A DNA stretch of 64,000 nt from Theocolax elegans (GCA_026168455.1 CM047431.1:6532943-6596942); one strand, 5' to 3'; counted from the first letter of the stretch, positions 21,150 through 34,128 are shown. The notes: generated from the sequence alone by a model not told the origin. Made by a program: numbers and translations.

Positions 21150-21420
21150 AATACAAGAAACGTCAAACAGTTGTCAGTTAGCCATGTACATTTCTTAGAA
21201 TTGGTAAATATGTTCTGTTTAAAAATCTAATATCATTTTTCTTATGATTGTTATTATTATCAAGTTTTATGTGCATCATCTCTGGGATAATAGGTTTATA
21301 GTAATTACCTTTGCTATCAACAATCGTTACGCCATCTCAATCAAACTCATGTTTAAAAAGAACTACATGTTGATTCATTACCGATTCTGGGTTTTTATTC
21401 TTTTTGTTTTTTTATCATAG
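21150..21420 (-). pseudogene. Penelope-like element C-terminus (endonuclease end), decayed
   Basis: Minus-strand translation reads NPESVMNQHVVLFKHEFD, a stop, then DGVTIVDSKGNYYKPIIPEM. This resembles the end of the GIY-YIG endonuclease region of Penelope polyproteins. Stops are present. The copy in the second unit is at about 23490-23770. Confidence 0.5.
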
Positions 21421-21609
21421 TCTTTAAGGGGAGTCCGTAGTGATAGCTTCACAAATCCGCTACCCAAAAATTTGCGAGCAGAAGTGTCGCTGCCGTCAGA
21501 TAGGCTGAGTTCAAATTCGACAATAATTATGAACATTTAAAGAAAATAGAGTTTTTACGACATAAAATCAGAGTTCAGCGCCATAGCTATTGATGTAATT
21601 GGCGGCTGA

Positions 21610-22480
21610 ACTGCATTACCGAGGACTCCGCTCAACCGATTCCCAGGATCACCGATTCCTTGAAAGACCTTGGATAAGCTCGTCTTTTTACCTCTATCGA
21701 CTTGAAGAGCGGGTACTGGCAAATCCCTATGGCAATCAACTCAAGGAAATACACCGCTTTCTCAACTCCTTCTGGTGGATGCTACCAGTTCCGGGTCATA
21801 CCATTCGAACTCAAGGAAGCTCCGGGTACTTTCCGGCGGCTGATGGGTCAACAAGTGCTTGCCGGTTACCTCGAGAAGTTGTGCCTCGTCTGCTTGGATG
21901 ACATCATCATCTATACGCAGAACCTCGACGAGCATTTACGGTACCTGGCCACGGTATTAAAGCGACTGTGCATTTATGAGAATGCATCAGAGAAATGCCG
22001 TTTTGCTGTCACAATGTCGGAGTACTAAGGTCACATAGTTACTATCGACAGAAACGAGGCTAACCCGACAAGTATTCGGAACATCGAGAAATTTCCGACG
22101 CCAACCACCAGGAAACAGCTGCAGTCCTTCCTGGGTACCTGTGTTTGGCTGCATGAGTACATCCCTGGTTTCACCGAACTTACAGCACTGCTTACAGACC
22201 TAGTAAGCAAAAGGCATCCTTTCCGTTGGACTCCACAAGCCCAAACAACATTCGAGAAAGCCAAAGAAGCTTTCAAGCAACCACTGAAGCTGTCGCAGTT
22301 ACATCCTGATTAGTCGTACTTCCTGCAAACCGATGCGAGTGCTCGAGGGATGGGTGCCGTTCTTTACCAGAAACGACCCAATGGAGAAAGGCATATCATC
22401 AACTATGCGAGTGCAAAGTTCTCACCGACCGAGTCTTGTTATTACTGCAACGAACAGGAATGATTTGGAATGATTTGTAA
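21610..22480 (+). pseudogene. Ty3/gypsy reverse transcriptase / RNase H pseudogene
   Basis: Translated motifs include LKSGYWQIPMA, QFRVIPFELKEAPGTFRRLM, CLDDIIIY (RT active site; the usual Y/F before LDD is C), FLGTCVW, and RNase H LQTDASARGMGAVLYQK. In-frame stops occur near 21672, 22027 and 22312, so it is a dead fragment. There are no LTRs nearby; the upstream and downstream sequences belong to other elements. Duplicate copies: 23960-24830 and a partial one from 26158. Confidence 0.85.
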
Positions 22481-22758
22481 TGAGCTTGGCCATGATTTGG
22501 GCGATCAAGCACTTCCGACACCTATTAGAGGATAGATAGAGGATAAATAGAGAATAAAGGACTTACCTGGCTACAACGATTCAAAGATACCGGTGACAAG
22601 TTACGGCACTCGACTTTACTACTCCAGGAGTGGAACCTCTCCATCGAGCGTTGTTTTGGACAATTGCTATTTACCACCCTCGTGCCAATCCTTATGGCCA
22701 ATTGTGCAAAAAACAGAATTACTTTTCCTGAACACGACGCAATGACACTACAATTCCC

Positions 22759-22970
22759 TTGATGGTGGGCGCGTCATACGCGCACCCCGGGGTATCCACC
22801 AAGTATCTGGGGGTAACTCTAGATACAAGGATGACTTTCTGGTCTCACATTAAGGGCGCCGCCAGAAGGACGGCGGAAAAAACTGCCGCTCTTTTCAGCT
22901 TCATAGTCAACACTAGAGGACCAAAAATGAGTATACGGAGAGTGCTCATGACTGTAACCCATTTAATTCT
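22759..22970 (+). pseudogene. LINE (R1-like clade) RT C-terminal fragment, truncated by the duplication joint
   Basis: Reads KYLGVTLDTRMTFWSHIKGA and continues to VLMTVTHLIL, where the tandem-duplication joint cuts it. The fuller copies (25109, 26539, 28746) show what follows. Confidence 0.8.
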
Positions 22971-23959
22971 TTTTAGGAGGTGAAGTTGTATTTAGATCCG
23001 TTTAAAATATTCCAAAATTTTCATAAGTAGTTACTAAACTAAAATTTAGTAAGTATATGCACTTTTCTATTTTTGGTAAGTTAATTTTTCATTAACATTT
23101 ATAATTATTAAAATATAAATTTAAGCTTTATAGGAATTCATATAGTTTAAAATTTACAGTTAACATTTAATGTCTCTATTTTTTTTATTATTATTATTCT
23201 GATTTCATTATACTAAATTTTGGTAAAAACTTTTATTTATAAATTGTAATCGTATTTAAAAAAAAATTAAATTTGTGGTATAAAACCCAATGCATTATAA
23301 CAGTACCTCCAAGGTGTTGTGTGAATCGGTTTAATTTCTAAGGTGTCCATGGTAGTGAAAAAAATACAATTTAGAACATTATTTTAAATAAATTTATTAC
23401 GAAAAACCTTTTTGAAATTAAAAATAGGGGATTGGCGCGCGAAGCGCGCAGGGGGGCGAAGCCCCCCTAGTATATATATATATATAAGTAGCAAAAAGTA
23501 AATACAAGAAACGTCAAACAGTTGTCAGTTAGCCATGTACATTTCTTAGAATTGGTAAATATGTTCTGTTTAAAAATCTAATATCATTTTTCTTATGATT
23601 GTTATTATTATCAAGTTTTATGTGCACATCTCTGGGATAATAGGTTTATAGTAATTACCTTTGCTATCAACAATCGTTACGCCATCTCAATCAAACTCAT
23701 GTTTAAAAAGAACTACATGTTGATTCATTACCGATTCTGGGTTTTTATTCTTTTTGTTTTTTTATCATAGTCTTTAAGGGGAGTCCGTAGTGATAGCTTC
23801 ACAAATCCGCTACCCAAAAATTTGCGAGCAGAAGTGTCGCTGCCGTCAGATAGGCTGAGTTCAAATTCGACAATAATTATGAACATTTAAAGAAAATAGA
23901 GTTTTTACGACATAAAATCAGAGTTCAGCGCCATAGCTATTGATGTAATTGGCGGCTGA

Positions 23960-24830
23960 ACTGCATTACCGAGGACTCCGCTCAACCGATTCCCAGGATC
24001 ACCGATTCCTTGAAAGACCTTGGATAAGCTCGTCTTTTTACCTCTATCGACTTGAAGAGCGGGTACTGGCAAATCCCTATGGCAATCAACTCAAGGAAAT
24101 ACACCGCTTTCTCAACTCCTTCTGGTGGATGCTACCAGTTCCGGGTCATACCATTCGAACTCAAGGAAGCTCCGGGTACTTTCCGGCGGCTGATGGGTCA
24201 ACAAGTGCTTGCCGGTTACCTCGAGAAGTTGTGCCTCGTCTGCTTGGATGACATCATCATCTATACGCAGAACCTCGACGAGCATTTACGGTACCTGGCC
24301 ACGGTATTAAAGCGACTGTGCATTTATGAGAATGCATCAGAGAAATGCCGTTTTGCTGTCACAATGTCGGAGTACTAAGGTCACATAGTTACTATCGACA
24401 GAAACGAGGCTAACCCGACAAGTATTCGGAACATCGAGAAATTTCCGACGCCAACCACCAGGAAACAGCTGCAGTCCTTCCTGGGTACCTGTGTTTGGCT
24501 GCATGAGTACATCCCTGGTTTCACCGAACTTACAGCACTGCTTACAGACCTAGTAAGCAAAAGGCATCCTTTCCGTTGGACTCCACAAGCCCAAACAACA
24601 TTCGAGAAAGCCAAAGAAGCTTTCAAGCAACCACTGAAGCTGTCGCAGTTACATCCTGATTAGTCGTACTTCCTGCAAACCGATGCGAGTGCTCGAGGGA
24701 TGGGTGCCGTTCTTTACCAGAAACGACCCAATGGAGAAAGGCATATCATCAACTATGCGAGTGCAAAGTTCTCACCGACCGAGTCTTGTTATTACTGCAA
24801 CGAACAGGAATGATTTGGAATGATTTGTAA
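23960..24830 (+). pseudogene. Ty3/gypsy RT / RNase H pseudogene, second copy
   Basis: Near-identical copy of 21610-22480 in the second unit of duplication A, with the same stops. Offset about 2350 bp. Confidence 0.85.
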
Positions 24831-25108
24831 TGAGCTTGGCCATGATTTGGGCGATCAAGCACTTCCGACACCTATTAGAGGATAGATAGAGGATAAATAG
24901 AGAATAAAGGACTTACCTGGCTACAACGATTCAAAGATACCGGTGACAAGTTACGGCACTCGACTTTACTACTCCAGGAGTGGAACCTCTCCATCGAGCG
25001 TTGTTTTGGACAATTGCTATTTACCACCCTCGTGCCAATCCTTATGGCCAATTGTGCAAAAAACAGAATTACTTTTCCTGAACACGACGCAATGACACTA
25101 CAATTCCC

Positions 25109-25810
25109 TTGATGGTGGGCGCGTCATACGCGCACCCCGGGGTATCCACCAAGTATCTGGGGGTAACTCTAGATACAAGGATGACTTTCTGGTCTCACAT
25201 TAAGGGCGCCGCCAGAAGGACGGCGGAAAAAACTGCCGCTCTTTTCAGCTTCATAGTCAACACTAGAGGACCAAAAATGAGTATACGGAGAGTGCTCATG
25301 ACTGTAACCCATTTAATTCTTTTGTACGGGGCAGTGATATGGGGAAACGCGATACGTGTTGCGAAATACCGAAATGCCATCACGGCGGTACAAAGAAGGG
25401 GACGTTACGAATCGCGTCCACGTATCACACCGTTTCCGAAGCAACGATGCTGGTGGTAACCGGGGTAATCCCAATAGATCTCTTAGCTCTCGAGCGAAAG
25501 AGAATCTACGAGACTAGTAAAGAAAATGGAAAAGCTGAGAGCTGCGTCAGAAACACGGGCAGAGATACGTGATGCCTGGCAGAATAGGTGAACTAACAAT
25601 GATAAAGACATATACACGATACGGTTAATAAAGGATGTTCAACTATGGAAAGAGAAATCTGGAAATGTTGACTTCTACGTAACCCAATTCTCTCCGGACA
25701 CGGATACTTCCATCGAAATCTGCACCGAATGAGGAAAGTCACGACTCCTCCCTGCAGGAATTGCGGATACGACAGAAATGACGCGGAACACACGTTCTTC
25801 GTGTGTTCAC
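25109..25810 (+). pseudogene. LINE (R1-like clade) RT C-terminus with zinc knuckle, frameshifted
   Basis: Reads KYLGVTLDTRMTFW, LYGAVIWGNAIRVAKYRNAI, TAVQRRG, then shifts frame in a G run (a base appears missing near 25400). It continues IASTYHTVSEATMLVVTGVI and IPIDLLALERKRIYE, then a CCHC-type CRNCGYDRNDAEHTFFVC. This order (RT thumb region, then a C-x2-C-x8-H-x4-C knuckle) is that of R1/jockey-type LINEs. It is 5'-truncated. All three copies share the same frameshift, so the damage predates the duplications. Confidence 0.8.
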
Positions 25811-25959
25811 AAAACAGTCACGATTGATATAAACACGTCAACCGACTCGAAGTTATGTGCACATCGGTTTCGCGGACCAAACAGGTGGATGTTATGACCG
25901 CCAGCTCCTTGGCTAGTAGTTTCCGCCAACCGATGATCAGAAGATCGAGGGTTTAGTTG

Positions 25960-26150
25960 ACCGGTCGACTGCGAATGTTTCTGCCGCTATAGGTTTCCGC
26001 AGAGGGATGCCCTTCTCGGCCCAAACTGAAGCAGAAAATCTGGAAAGCACACGGGCAGAGGAGGGCCCTTGAACTCGAACTCCATTGAGTATGCGTGCCC
26101 AAATCCAGTCTACGGTCGCGAAGCGATTTCCCCGTTTTATTACCACCAAA
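25960..26150 (+). other. unassigned spacer after LINE fragment
   Basis: Sequence with no supported ORF between the LINE end and the duplication joint. It is repeated at 27390-27580 and 29595-29785. Two overlapping minus-strand frames cross it, with no recognisable motif. Confidence 0.4.
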
Positions 26151-26538
26151 AAAAGACCCAATGGAGAAAGGCATATCATCAACTATGCGAGTGCAAAGTT
26201 CTCACCGACCGAGTCTTGTTATTACTGCAACGAACAGGAATGATTTGGAATGATTTGTAATGAGCTTGGCCATGATTTGGGCGATCAAGCACTTCCGACA
26301 CCTATTAGAGGATAGATAGAGGATAAATAGAGAATAAAGGACTTACCTGGCTACAACGATTCAAAGATACCGGTGACAAGTTACGGCACTCGACTTTACT
26401 ACTCCAGGAGTGGAACCTCTCCATCGAGCGTTGTTTTGGACAATTGCTATTTACCACCCTCGTGCCAATCCTTATGGCCAATTGTGCAAAAAACAGAATT
26501 ACTTTTCCTGAACACGACGCAATGACACTACAATTCCC

Positions 26539-27240
26539 TTGATGGTGGGCGCGTCATACGCGCACCCCGGGGTATCCACCAAGTATCTGGGGGTAACTCT
26601 AGATACAAGGATGACTTTCTGGTCTCACATTAAGGGCGCCGCCAGAAGGACGGCGGAAAAAACTGCCGCTCTTTTCAGCTTCATAGTCAACACTAGAGGA
26701 CCAAAAATGAGTATACGGAGAGTGCTCATGACTGTAACCCATTTAATTCTTTTGTACGGGGCAGTGATATGGGGAAACGCGATACGTGTTGCGAAATACC
26801 GAAATGCCATCACGGCGGTACAAAGAAGGGGACGTTACGAATCGCGTCCACGTATCACACCGTTTCCGAAGCAACGATGCTGGTGGTAACCGGGGTAATC
26901 CCAATAGATCTCTTAGCTCTCGAGCGAAAGAGAATCTACGAGACTAGTAAAGAAAATGGAAAAGCTGAGAGCTGCGTCAGAAACACGGGCAGAGATACGT
27001 GATGCCTGGCAGAATAGGTGAACTAACAATGATAAAGACATATACACGATACGGTTAATAAAGGATGTTCAACTATGGAAAGAGAAATCTGGAAATGTTG
27101 ACTTCTACGTAACCCAATTCTCTCCGGACACGGATACTTCCATCGAAATCTGCACCGAATGAGGAAAGTCACGACTCCTCCCTGCAGGAATTGCGGATAC
27201 GACAGAAATGACGCGGAACACACGTTCTTCGTGTGTTCAC
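26539..27240 (+). pseudogene. LINE (R1-like) fragment, copy in duplication B
   Basis: Same content, frameshift and zinc knuckle as 25109-25810, 1430 bp further on. Confidence 0.8.
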
Positions 27241-27589
27241 AAAACAGTCACGATTGATATAAACACGTCAACCGACTCGAAGTTATGTGCACATCGGTTT
27301 CGCGGACCAAACAGGTGGATGTTATGACCGCCAGCTCCTTGGCTAGTAGTTTCCGCCAACCGATGATCAGAAGATCGAGGGTTTAGTTGACCGGTCGACT
27401 GCGAATGTTTCTGCCGCTATAGGTTTCCGCAGAGGGATGCCCTTCTCGGCCCAAACTGAAGCAGAAAATCTGGAAAGCACACGGGCAGAGGAGGGCCCTT
27501 GAACTCGAACTCCATTGAGTATGCGTGCCCAAATCCAGTCTACGGTCGCGAAGCGATTTCCCCGTTTTATTACCACCAAAAAAAGACCT

Positions 27590-28427
27590 GCAAACAGAAA
27601 AGATAAAGACTGTGACGGTCCAGATTGGCCACATTATAAAAATAAAATGAAATCATTGTGGATAATTTCTCTTGTATTTATTCATTAATCAATGCAGAGT
27701 AGAGAGGTGCTCTCATCCAGCAACAGACCAATCAATAAGCATTTCATCTAATTAATTAATTTTTAATTAATCAACCGTTTTATCATTCCTCCCTATATAA
27801 TTACAATGAATATAATATTAAGTTTTAAAAGATGCAGTATTTTATGCATAAGTTTAGCTACATTCTTGCTAACTTATTGTAAAACTTATGATTTTACTGA
27901 TAACTGGTAACGCTTTAAATATTTAATGAAAAATTAATTATCAACAATAAATGTTTAATTATTTAATTAATTATAACGTTGTCAGTTTTGATAAAAAATG
28001 ACAAATGTGTGTAAAAAAATAAAAAAATTATAAATTTTACAGTTTTTGACATTGTGATGTTTCAATAAATTGTTTAAACATTAATTGTCCAATAAAAAAA
28101 TTTCTGCCCTAATTTGGTATCGAACTCCGTCGTAGCGTATGGCAGTCAAATACCGCTAAAATCTTCCGCTGAACTATCCTACTTTTTTATATGGGCTCAT
28201 TCGATATGTCTACATTAGATAATCGATAGTGTTAAATCATATAGATATGCATTTTACATTGTTTCGCTGTAATGCATGCACAATTTTTGATACATTAAAT
28301 TTGGTACGTCACAAGACGTAGAGTATAATTATATGTAAAAAAATATAAAATATAACATGTTTATAATACGTATTAGTATCTAAATGTAACTGATTCTAAG
28401 CTTGATACTTTTTCATACTGTATAACG
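27590..28427. other. AT-rich spacer without supported gene
   Basis: No ORF of note. Contains a tRNA-like unit on the minus strand (about 28097-28188). Duplicate at 29795-30632. Confidence 0.5.
28097..28188 (-). tRNA. tRNA-like unit (pseudo-tRNA or SINE head)
   Basis: Minus strand shows a box A-like TAGTTCAGCGG and, about 40 nt on, a box B-like AGTTCGATACC, followed by a T6 run. Stems do not pair well, so it is not a convincing tRNA gene. Duplicate at about 30302-30393. Confidence 0.35.
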
Positions 28428-28684
28428 ATCACATTGGGAATTAGGACGTGGCGTCGAAGGCAAATAAAAGAGGGAGAGATGGGAAGCATTTACTAAACAA
28501 AAGAAAGACTGCGGAGTTCCCGGTGCAAGAGCGTGCGCCCACCTTAGCGCCGTGAAGATAGTCTTCCGGGTAGTGTCTCTATTGCAGCTGCTCTCACACA
28601 CACAATCGGTAATATCATGGATGTATCGGACGATAATGGTTGTAATAGCGTTACCACGATGAACTCTCTCGAACTTCGACTTGG
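28428..28684 (+). repeat. 5' fragment of the long LTR family, cut by duplication joint
   Basis: Begins GATCACATTGGGAATTAGG, related to the LTR starts at 37682, 43137 and 47777. It stops at the joint of duplication C. The longer copy is 30633-31066. Confidence 0.6.
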
Positions 28685-28745
28685 CCAATTGTGCAAAAAA
28701 CAGAATTACTTTTCCTGAACACGACGCAATGACACTACAATTCCC

Positions 28746-29445
28746 TTGATGGTGGGCGCGTCATACGCGCACCCCGGGGTATCCACCAAGTATCTGGGGG
28801 TAACTCTAGATACAAGGATGACTTTCTGGTCTCACATTAAGGGCGCCGCCAGAAGGACGGCGGAAAAAACTGCCGCTCTTTTCAGCTTCATAGTCAACAC
28901 TAGAGGACCAAAAATGAGTATACGGAGAGTGCTCATGACTGTAACCCATTTAATTCTTTTGTACGGGGCAGTGATATGGGGAAACGCGATACGTGTTGCG
29001 AAATACCGAAATGCCATCACGGCGGTACAAAGAAGGGGACGTTACGAATCGCGTCCACGTATCACACCGTTTCCGAAGCAACGATGCTGGTGGTAACCGG
29101 GGTAATCCCAATAGATCTCTTAGCTCTCGAGCGAAAGAGAATCTACGAGACGTAAAGAAAATGGAAAAGCTGAGAGCTGCGTCAGAAACACGGGCAGAGA
29201 TACGTGATGCCTGGCAGAATAGGTGAACTAACAATGATAAAGACATATACACGATACGGTTAATAAAGGATGTTCAACTATGGAAAGAGAAATCTGGAAA
29301 TGTTGACTTCTACGTAACCCAATTCTCTCCGGACACGGATACTTCCATCGAAATCTGCACCGAATGAGGAAAGTCACGACTCCTCCCTGCAGGAATTGCG
29401 GATACGACAGAAATGACGCGGAACACACGTTCTTCGTGTGTTCAC
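28746..29445 (+). pseudogene. LINE (R1-like) fragment, copy in duplication C
   Basis: Same as 25109-25810, with a two-base deletion near 29152. Confidence 0.8.
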
Positions 29446-30632
29446 AAAACAGTCACGATTGATATAAACACGTCAACCGACTCGAAGTTATGTGCACATC
29501 GGTTTCGCGGACCAAACAGGTGGATGTTATGACCGCCAGCTCCTTGGCTAGTAGTTTCCGCCAACCGATGATCAGAAGATCGAGGGTTTAGTTGACCGGT
29601 CGACTGCGAATGTTTCTGCCGCTATAGGTTTCCGCAGAGGGATGCCCTTCTCGGCCCAAACTGAAGCAGAAAATCTGGAAAGCACACGGGCAGAGGAGGG
29701 CCCTTGAACTCGAACTCCATTGAGTATGCGTGCCCAAATCCAGTCTACGGTCGCGAAGCGATTTCCCCGTTTTATTACCACCAAAAAAAGACCTGCAAAC
29801 AGAAAAGATAAAGACTGTGACGGTCCAGATTGGCCACATTATAAAAATAAAATGAAATCATTGTGGATAATTTCTCTTGTATTTATTCATTAATCAATGC
29901 AGAGTAGAGAGGTGCTCTCATCCAGCAACAGACCAATCAATAAGCATTTCATCTAATTAATTAATTTTTAATTAATCAACCGTTTTATCATTCCTCCCTA
30001 TATAATTACAATGAATATAATATTAAGTTTTAAAAGATGCAGTATTTTATGCATAAGTTTAGCTACATTCTTGCTAACTTATTGTAAAACTTATGATTTT
30101 ACTGATAACTGGTAACGCTTTAAATATTTAATGAAAAATTAATTATCAACAATAAATGTTTAATTATTTAATTAATTATAACGTTGTCAGTTTTGATAAA
30201 AAATGACAAATGTGTGTAAAAAAATAAAAAAATTATAAATTTTACAGTTTTTGACATTGTGATGTTTCAATAAATTGTTTAAACATTAATTGTCCAATAA
30301 AAAAATTTCTGCCCTAATTTGGTATCGAACTCCGTCGTAGCGTATGGCAGTCAAATACCGCTAAAATCTTCCGCTGAACTATCCTACTTTTTTATATGGG
30401 CTCATTCGATATGTCTACATTAGATAATCGATAGTGTTAAATCATATAGATATGCATTTTACATTGTTTCGCTGTAATGCATGCACAATTTTTGATACAT
30501 TAAATTTGGTACGTCACAAGACGTAGAGTATAATTATATGTAAAAAAATATAAAATATAACATGTTTATAATACGTATTAGTATCTAAATGTAACTGATT
30601 CTAAGCTTGATACTTTTTCATACTGTATAACG

Positions 30633-31066
30633 ATCACATTGGGAATTAGGACGTGGCGTCGAAGGCAAATAAAAGAGGGAGAGATGGGAAGCATTTACTA
30701 AACAAAAGAAAGACTGCGGAGTTCCCGGTGCAAGAGCGTGCGCCCACCTTAGCGCCGTGAAGATAGTCTTCCGGGTAGTGTCTCTATTGCAGCTGCTCTC
30801 ACACACACAATCGGTAATATCATGGATGTATCGGACGATAATGGTTGTAATAGCGTTACCACGATGAACTCTCTCGAACTTCGACTTGGTCACTGGTCGG
30901 GTCCGACGTGCGCTCGCAACTTTCGTCCGTCAGACGCCGTCGTTCCGCACCATCGTACAGTGAGTGATCGAGGCCGTGCGGATACGACGAGGACGGCTTC
31001 CTTTAGTGGGTACTGCCTGGTCCTACCTAGGAGAACGCTGTTCCTGATGATGTTGTGTTTAAGACG
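30633..31066 (+). repeat. long LTR family, 5' portion
   Basis: Resembles 37682-38240 (AATTAGG-CGTGGCGTC, GACTGCGGAGT-CCCGGT, CTAGGAGAA-GCTGTTCCTGATG). It breaks off at GTGTTTAAG, where unrelated DNA (31067-31440) intervenes before the family continues at 31441. Confidence 0.65.
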
Positions 31067-31440
31067 ATGTGATACCCAAATTACAGGAACCTACCTCTAA
31101 AATCCCAAAAATTTTAAAAACTAATGGAATTAAAAATCTGAAAAAATTTACAGATAATGTTGAAAGCAAATAGAATACCGTTACAGAGCGATTTTTTCAA
31201 AATAATTAATTTAAAATGAATTATATAGAAATAACCATTTTTTGGTCGGTAATACATAGCTAAAAACAATGCTGCACGGCTGCTCAAAAATCTCGTTGAT
31301 TTATTGATAAACAAATTTGAAAAAATTCATAGACTATCTTTAATGTAAATACAACACCGTTACAGAGCGTTTTTTTCGATAAAGTATACTGTTCGCTTAA
31401 GAAAAAATAAATAGTGATTCTGTTTTAATGGGTTTACATC
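31067..31440. other. AT-rich insert inside the long LTR copy
   Basis: The text ACCGTTACAGAGCG occurs twice (31177 and about 31362) with similar surroundings, pointing to an internal duplication. One frame (MINKFEKIHRLSLC, best at 33531) is open, but I recognise no family. Confidence 0.4.
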
Positions 31441-31905
31441 TCCTTAAGGTAACTATTAAATATCATTCCTTATTATCTTGCTTTACAGAACAGCCGATAT
31501 CGGATCTTCGCTTTCTCTCACTCCCACGGCGCTCGGTCAGCTGATGCGCGTCGGGCCAACTGCTGCGGATTATCGTGATTATACAACTGCTAATTTTCGA
31601 GTTATAGTAATGTAATGGTTACCATAACCTCACTTGTCAATTCTTCCCTTGCATGTAGCTGACAGTGCATTTATATAACTTCCTTGTACCCTCTAATAAA
31701 GGCAACGACTAACTATTTCTCTATTACGGCTGCTCGGAGTTGTATGGTGCTGTTCGGTGCTGCTGGAAGTCCTCTATTGGTGCTTCCTTTCTTCCTGAGA
31801 TTTCTCCTGGAAGTAGTGCGATACCTCTCCTAGTGAAGATGTCAGAGAAGATATAGTACTGCCGAGTGGTACACCTGTCATCGCCTTGTTGCTGTCCTGC
31901 TCGTG
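31441..31905 (+). repeat. long LTR family, 3' portion
   Basis: Continues the family with the conserved AAGGTAACTATTAAATATC...TTTACAG segment and the GATATCGGATCTTCGCTTTCT and ACACCTGTCATCGCCTTGTT blocks seen at 38310-38800. Ends abruptly at CTGCTCGTG, where Penelope sequence starts. Duplicate: 33662-34128. Confidence 0.65.
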
Positions 31906-32744
31906 ATTAAAGATATCTCTAGAAAGTTAATAGTACCATTTACTTCTTTTTCATGCGTAAATTGTAATGTACTATGGTAACTGTTAAAGGTTCTTAACAA
32001 TAAATCTAATTTATTTTCAGGTATACACATTATAGTGTCATCAACATAACGAAAATAAAATAATGGTTGAAAATCTAATTTGTTGATACACTCTTCCTCT
32101 AAGTCAGTCATTACTAAATCAGCAAATTAAGGGCTTACTGGTGATCCCATTGGGCTTCCAAAATATTGCTGGTAATATTTACCATCCCATTTAAAAAACG
32201 TATTATACATTAAAAATGTTACAACATTAATTATTTCACTAAGTGGTATATTATATTTATTTGATATTAAGTGGTATCGTTTTCTGATGCTTTTTATTAA
32301 AAGTTCAGTAGGTATATTAGTAAACAGTGAAACCACGTCTAAAGAAACTAAAATATAACCAGGTGGTATGTCACAGTTTGTCACTTTCTTAATTAATTCA
32401 TGGCTATTTTTTACATATGATTTTGGCTTATTTATGCTACTGCTGATTATATTGTTAATAATCTTCGATAATTTATAAGTCGGGCTGCCAATACATGATA
32501 CTATGGGTCTTAATGGTACATTTTTCTTGTGTACTTTCGGTAAGCCATAAATTTTTGGTAAAACTGTATTTGTTAGTGTAAGTTCATTCTTATGATATTT
32601 CTTGTCTAGAAATCCTAATTCATTCCAATTTGTTAATATTTTTTGTGTACTTTTTTGTAATTTGTTTAGTGGATTAATATTTTTGGCAACCGGTTTTTAT
32701 GTGTTCGTATCAGAAATGAGATTTTGCATTTTTGCTATTAACTA
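31906..32744 (-). pseudogene. Penelope-like reverse transcriptase fragment
   Basis: Minus-strand translation gives a nearly continuous RT: NINPLNKLQKSTQKIL, LPKIYGLPKVHKKNVPLRPI, IPPGYILVSLDVVSLFTNIP, QYFGSPMGSPVSP, a stop, then FADLVMTDLEEE and FRYVDDTIMCIPE. The YVDD site is intact. There is one nonsense codon (TAA near 32130) and probably one before KPVAKNI. The endonuclease half is missing: the fragment ends at NFLEISLI where the LTR fragment abuts. The N-terminal side is cut at 32744 by the DNA transposon terminus. Related to the copy at 34129-34967. Confidence 0.9.
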
Positions 32745-33407
32745 CACCGGCATACAAAAAAAAAGTGGTCTGTTCAAGCAACCAGACCTATCTATCCTTA
32801 TGTATTTTGGTGCGGAAGTAGCTAATCAAAATGAAAAGTGGGTACCACAAAAGTTTGTGATCGATGTAACACAATGCTAACACAATGGCAAAAGGATAAA
32901 AAACATCAAAACTTAAAATTTACAAAACCAATGAAATGGTCCGCTCCAACAAGCCAAAAAGACTGCTACTTCTGTATGACCAACACTACTGGTTTTAGCA
33001 TGACTACTAAATTTAGAATTGTGTATGCAGACGTTTCTTCAGTGAAAAAGCCTGAAAAATAGTAGTAGATGATGAAAGTGGGACATCCGAATGCATGGAT
33101 GTAGACACTTCAGGGGTAGCAGTGGAAATGGAAGTTGATGCGTTGTCTGCGGAAGAAACTTCCGAAAGTGAAGAAAGCTCCGAAGATGAATATTTCCCAC
33201 ATGGAGAAAGAAAAGGTCCTCAAACCTTCAATCAAATGGAGTTGAGTGATCTTATTCGGGATCTAGGACTGCCTAAAGATGGAGCCGAATATCTAGCCTC
33301 GGTACTCAAAAAGATAAATCTGTTGGCTCAAGAAACAACAGCTTCTCTCTATCGAGATAGAAAACAAGGATTTCAAAAATATTTCACAAAGGACACAAAA
33401 AAAGAAA
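32745..33407 (+). pseudogene. DNA transposon 5' part, truncated copy with frameshift
   Basis: Same as the start of 34968-36730 but one A shorter near 32852, which breaks the frame (CDRCNTMLTQWQK falls into a second frame). The duplication joint cuts it after KKEN. The fuller copy is 34968-37330. Confidence 0.75.
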
Positions 33408-34128
33408 ACCGTTACAGAGCGATTTTTCAAAATAATTAATTTAAAATGAATTATATAAATAACCATTTTTTGGTCGGTAATACATAGCTAAAAACAATGC
33501 TGCACGGCTGCTCAAAATCTCGTTGATTTATTGATAAACAAATTTGAAAAAATTCATAGACTATCTTTATGTAAATACAACACCGTTACAGAGCGTTTTT
33601 TCGATAAAGTATACTGTTCGCTTAGAAAAATAAATAGTGATTCTGTTTTAATGGGTTTACATCTCCTTAAGGTAACTATTAAATATCATTCCTTATTATC
33701 TTGCTTTACAGAACAGCCGATATCGGATCTTCGCTTTCTCTCACTCCCACGGCGCTCGGTCAGCTGATGCGCGTCGGGCCAACTGCTGCGGATTATCGTG
33801 ATTATACAACTGCTAATTTTCGAGTTATAGTAATGTAATGGTTACCATAACCTCACTTGTCAATTCTTCCCTTGCATGTAGCTGACAGTGCATTTATATA
33901 ACTTCCTTGTACCCTCTAATAAAGGCAACGACTAACTATTTCTCTATTACGGCTGCTCGGAGTTGTATGGTGCTGTTCGGTGCTGCTGGAAGTCCTCTAT
34001 TGGTGCTTCCTTTCTTCCTGAGATTTCTCCTGGAAGTAGTGCGATACCTCTCCTAGTGAAGATGTCAGAGAAGATATAGTACTGCCGAGTGGTACACCTG
34101 TCATCGCCTTGTTGCTGTCCTGCTCGTG
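33408..34128 (+). repeat. second copy of AT-rich insert plus long LTR 3' portion
   Basis: Duplicate of 31177-31905 in unit two of duplication D, with shorter homopolymers. Confidence 0.8.

Larger units (their letters stand above)
20613..25320 (+). repeat. tandem duplication A (units 20613-22970 and 22971-25320)
   Basis: Two head-to-tail units of about 2.35 kb, joined where TTTAATTCTTTT meets TTTTAGGAGG (shared TTTT). They differ almost only by a few small indels, such as TAATAC versus TAC near 21008/23360. Each contains the R1 3' end, a Penelope end, a gypsy RT pseudogene and the start of the LINE fragment. Confidence 0.9.
24731..27588 (+). repeat. tandem duplication B (units 24731-26160 and 26161-27588)
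   Basis: Two 1430-bp units joined at AAAAAAAGACC/CAATGGAGAAAG, with the short shared GACCC text at the joint. No difference was noticed between the units by eye. Confidence 0.9.
26475..30889 (+). repeat. tandem duplication C (units 26475-28681 and 28682-30889)
   Basis: Two units of about 2.2 kb joined at TTGG/TGGCCAATTGTG (shared TTGG). Each contains the LINE fragment, an AT-rich spacer with a tRNA-like unit, and the start of the long LTR family. The second unit lacks two bases near 29152. Confidence 0.9.

Noticed and set aside
25195..25383. Minus-strand frame opposite the LINE fragment (and its copies at 26625 and 28832)
   Set aside because: Antisense shadow repeated only because the LINE fragment is duplicated.
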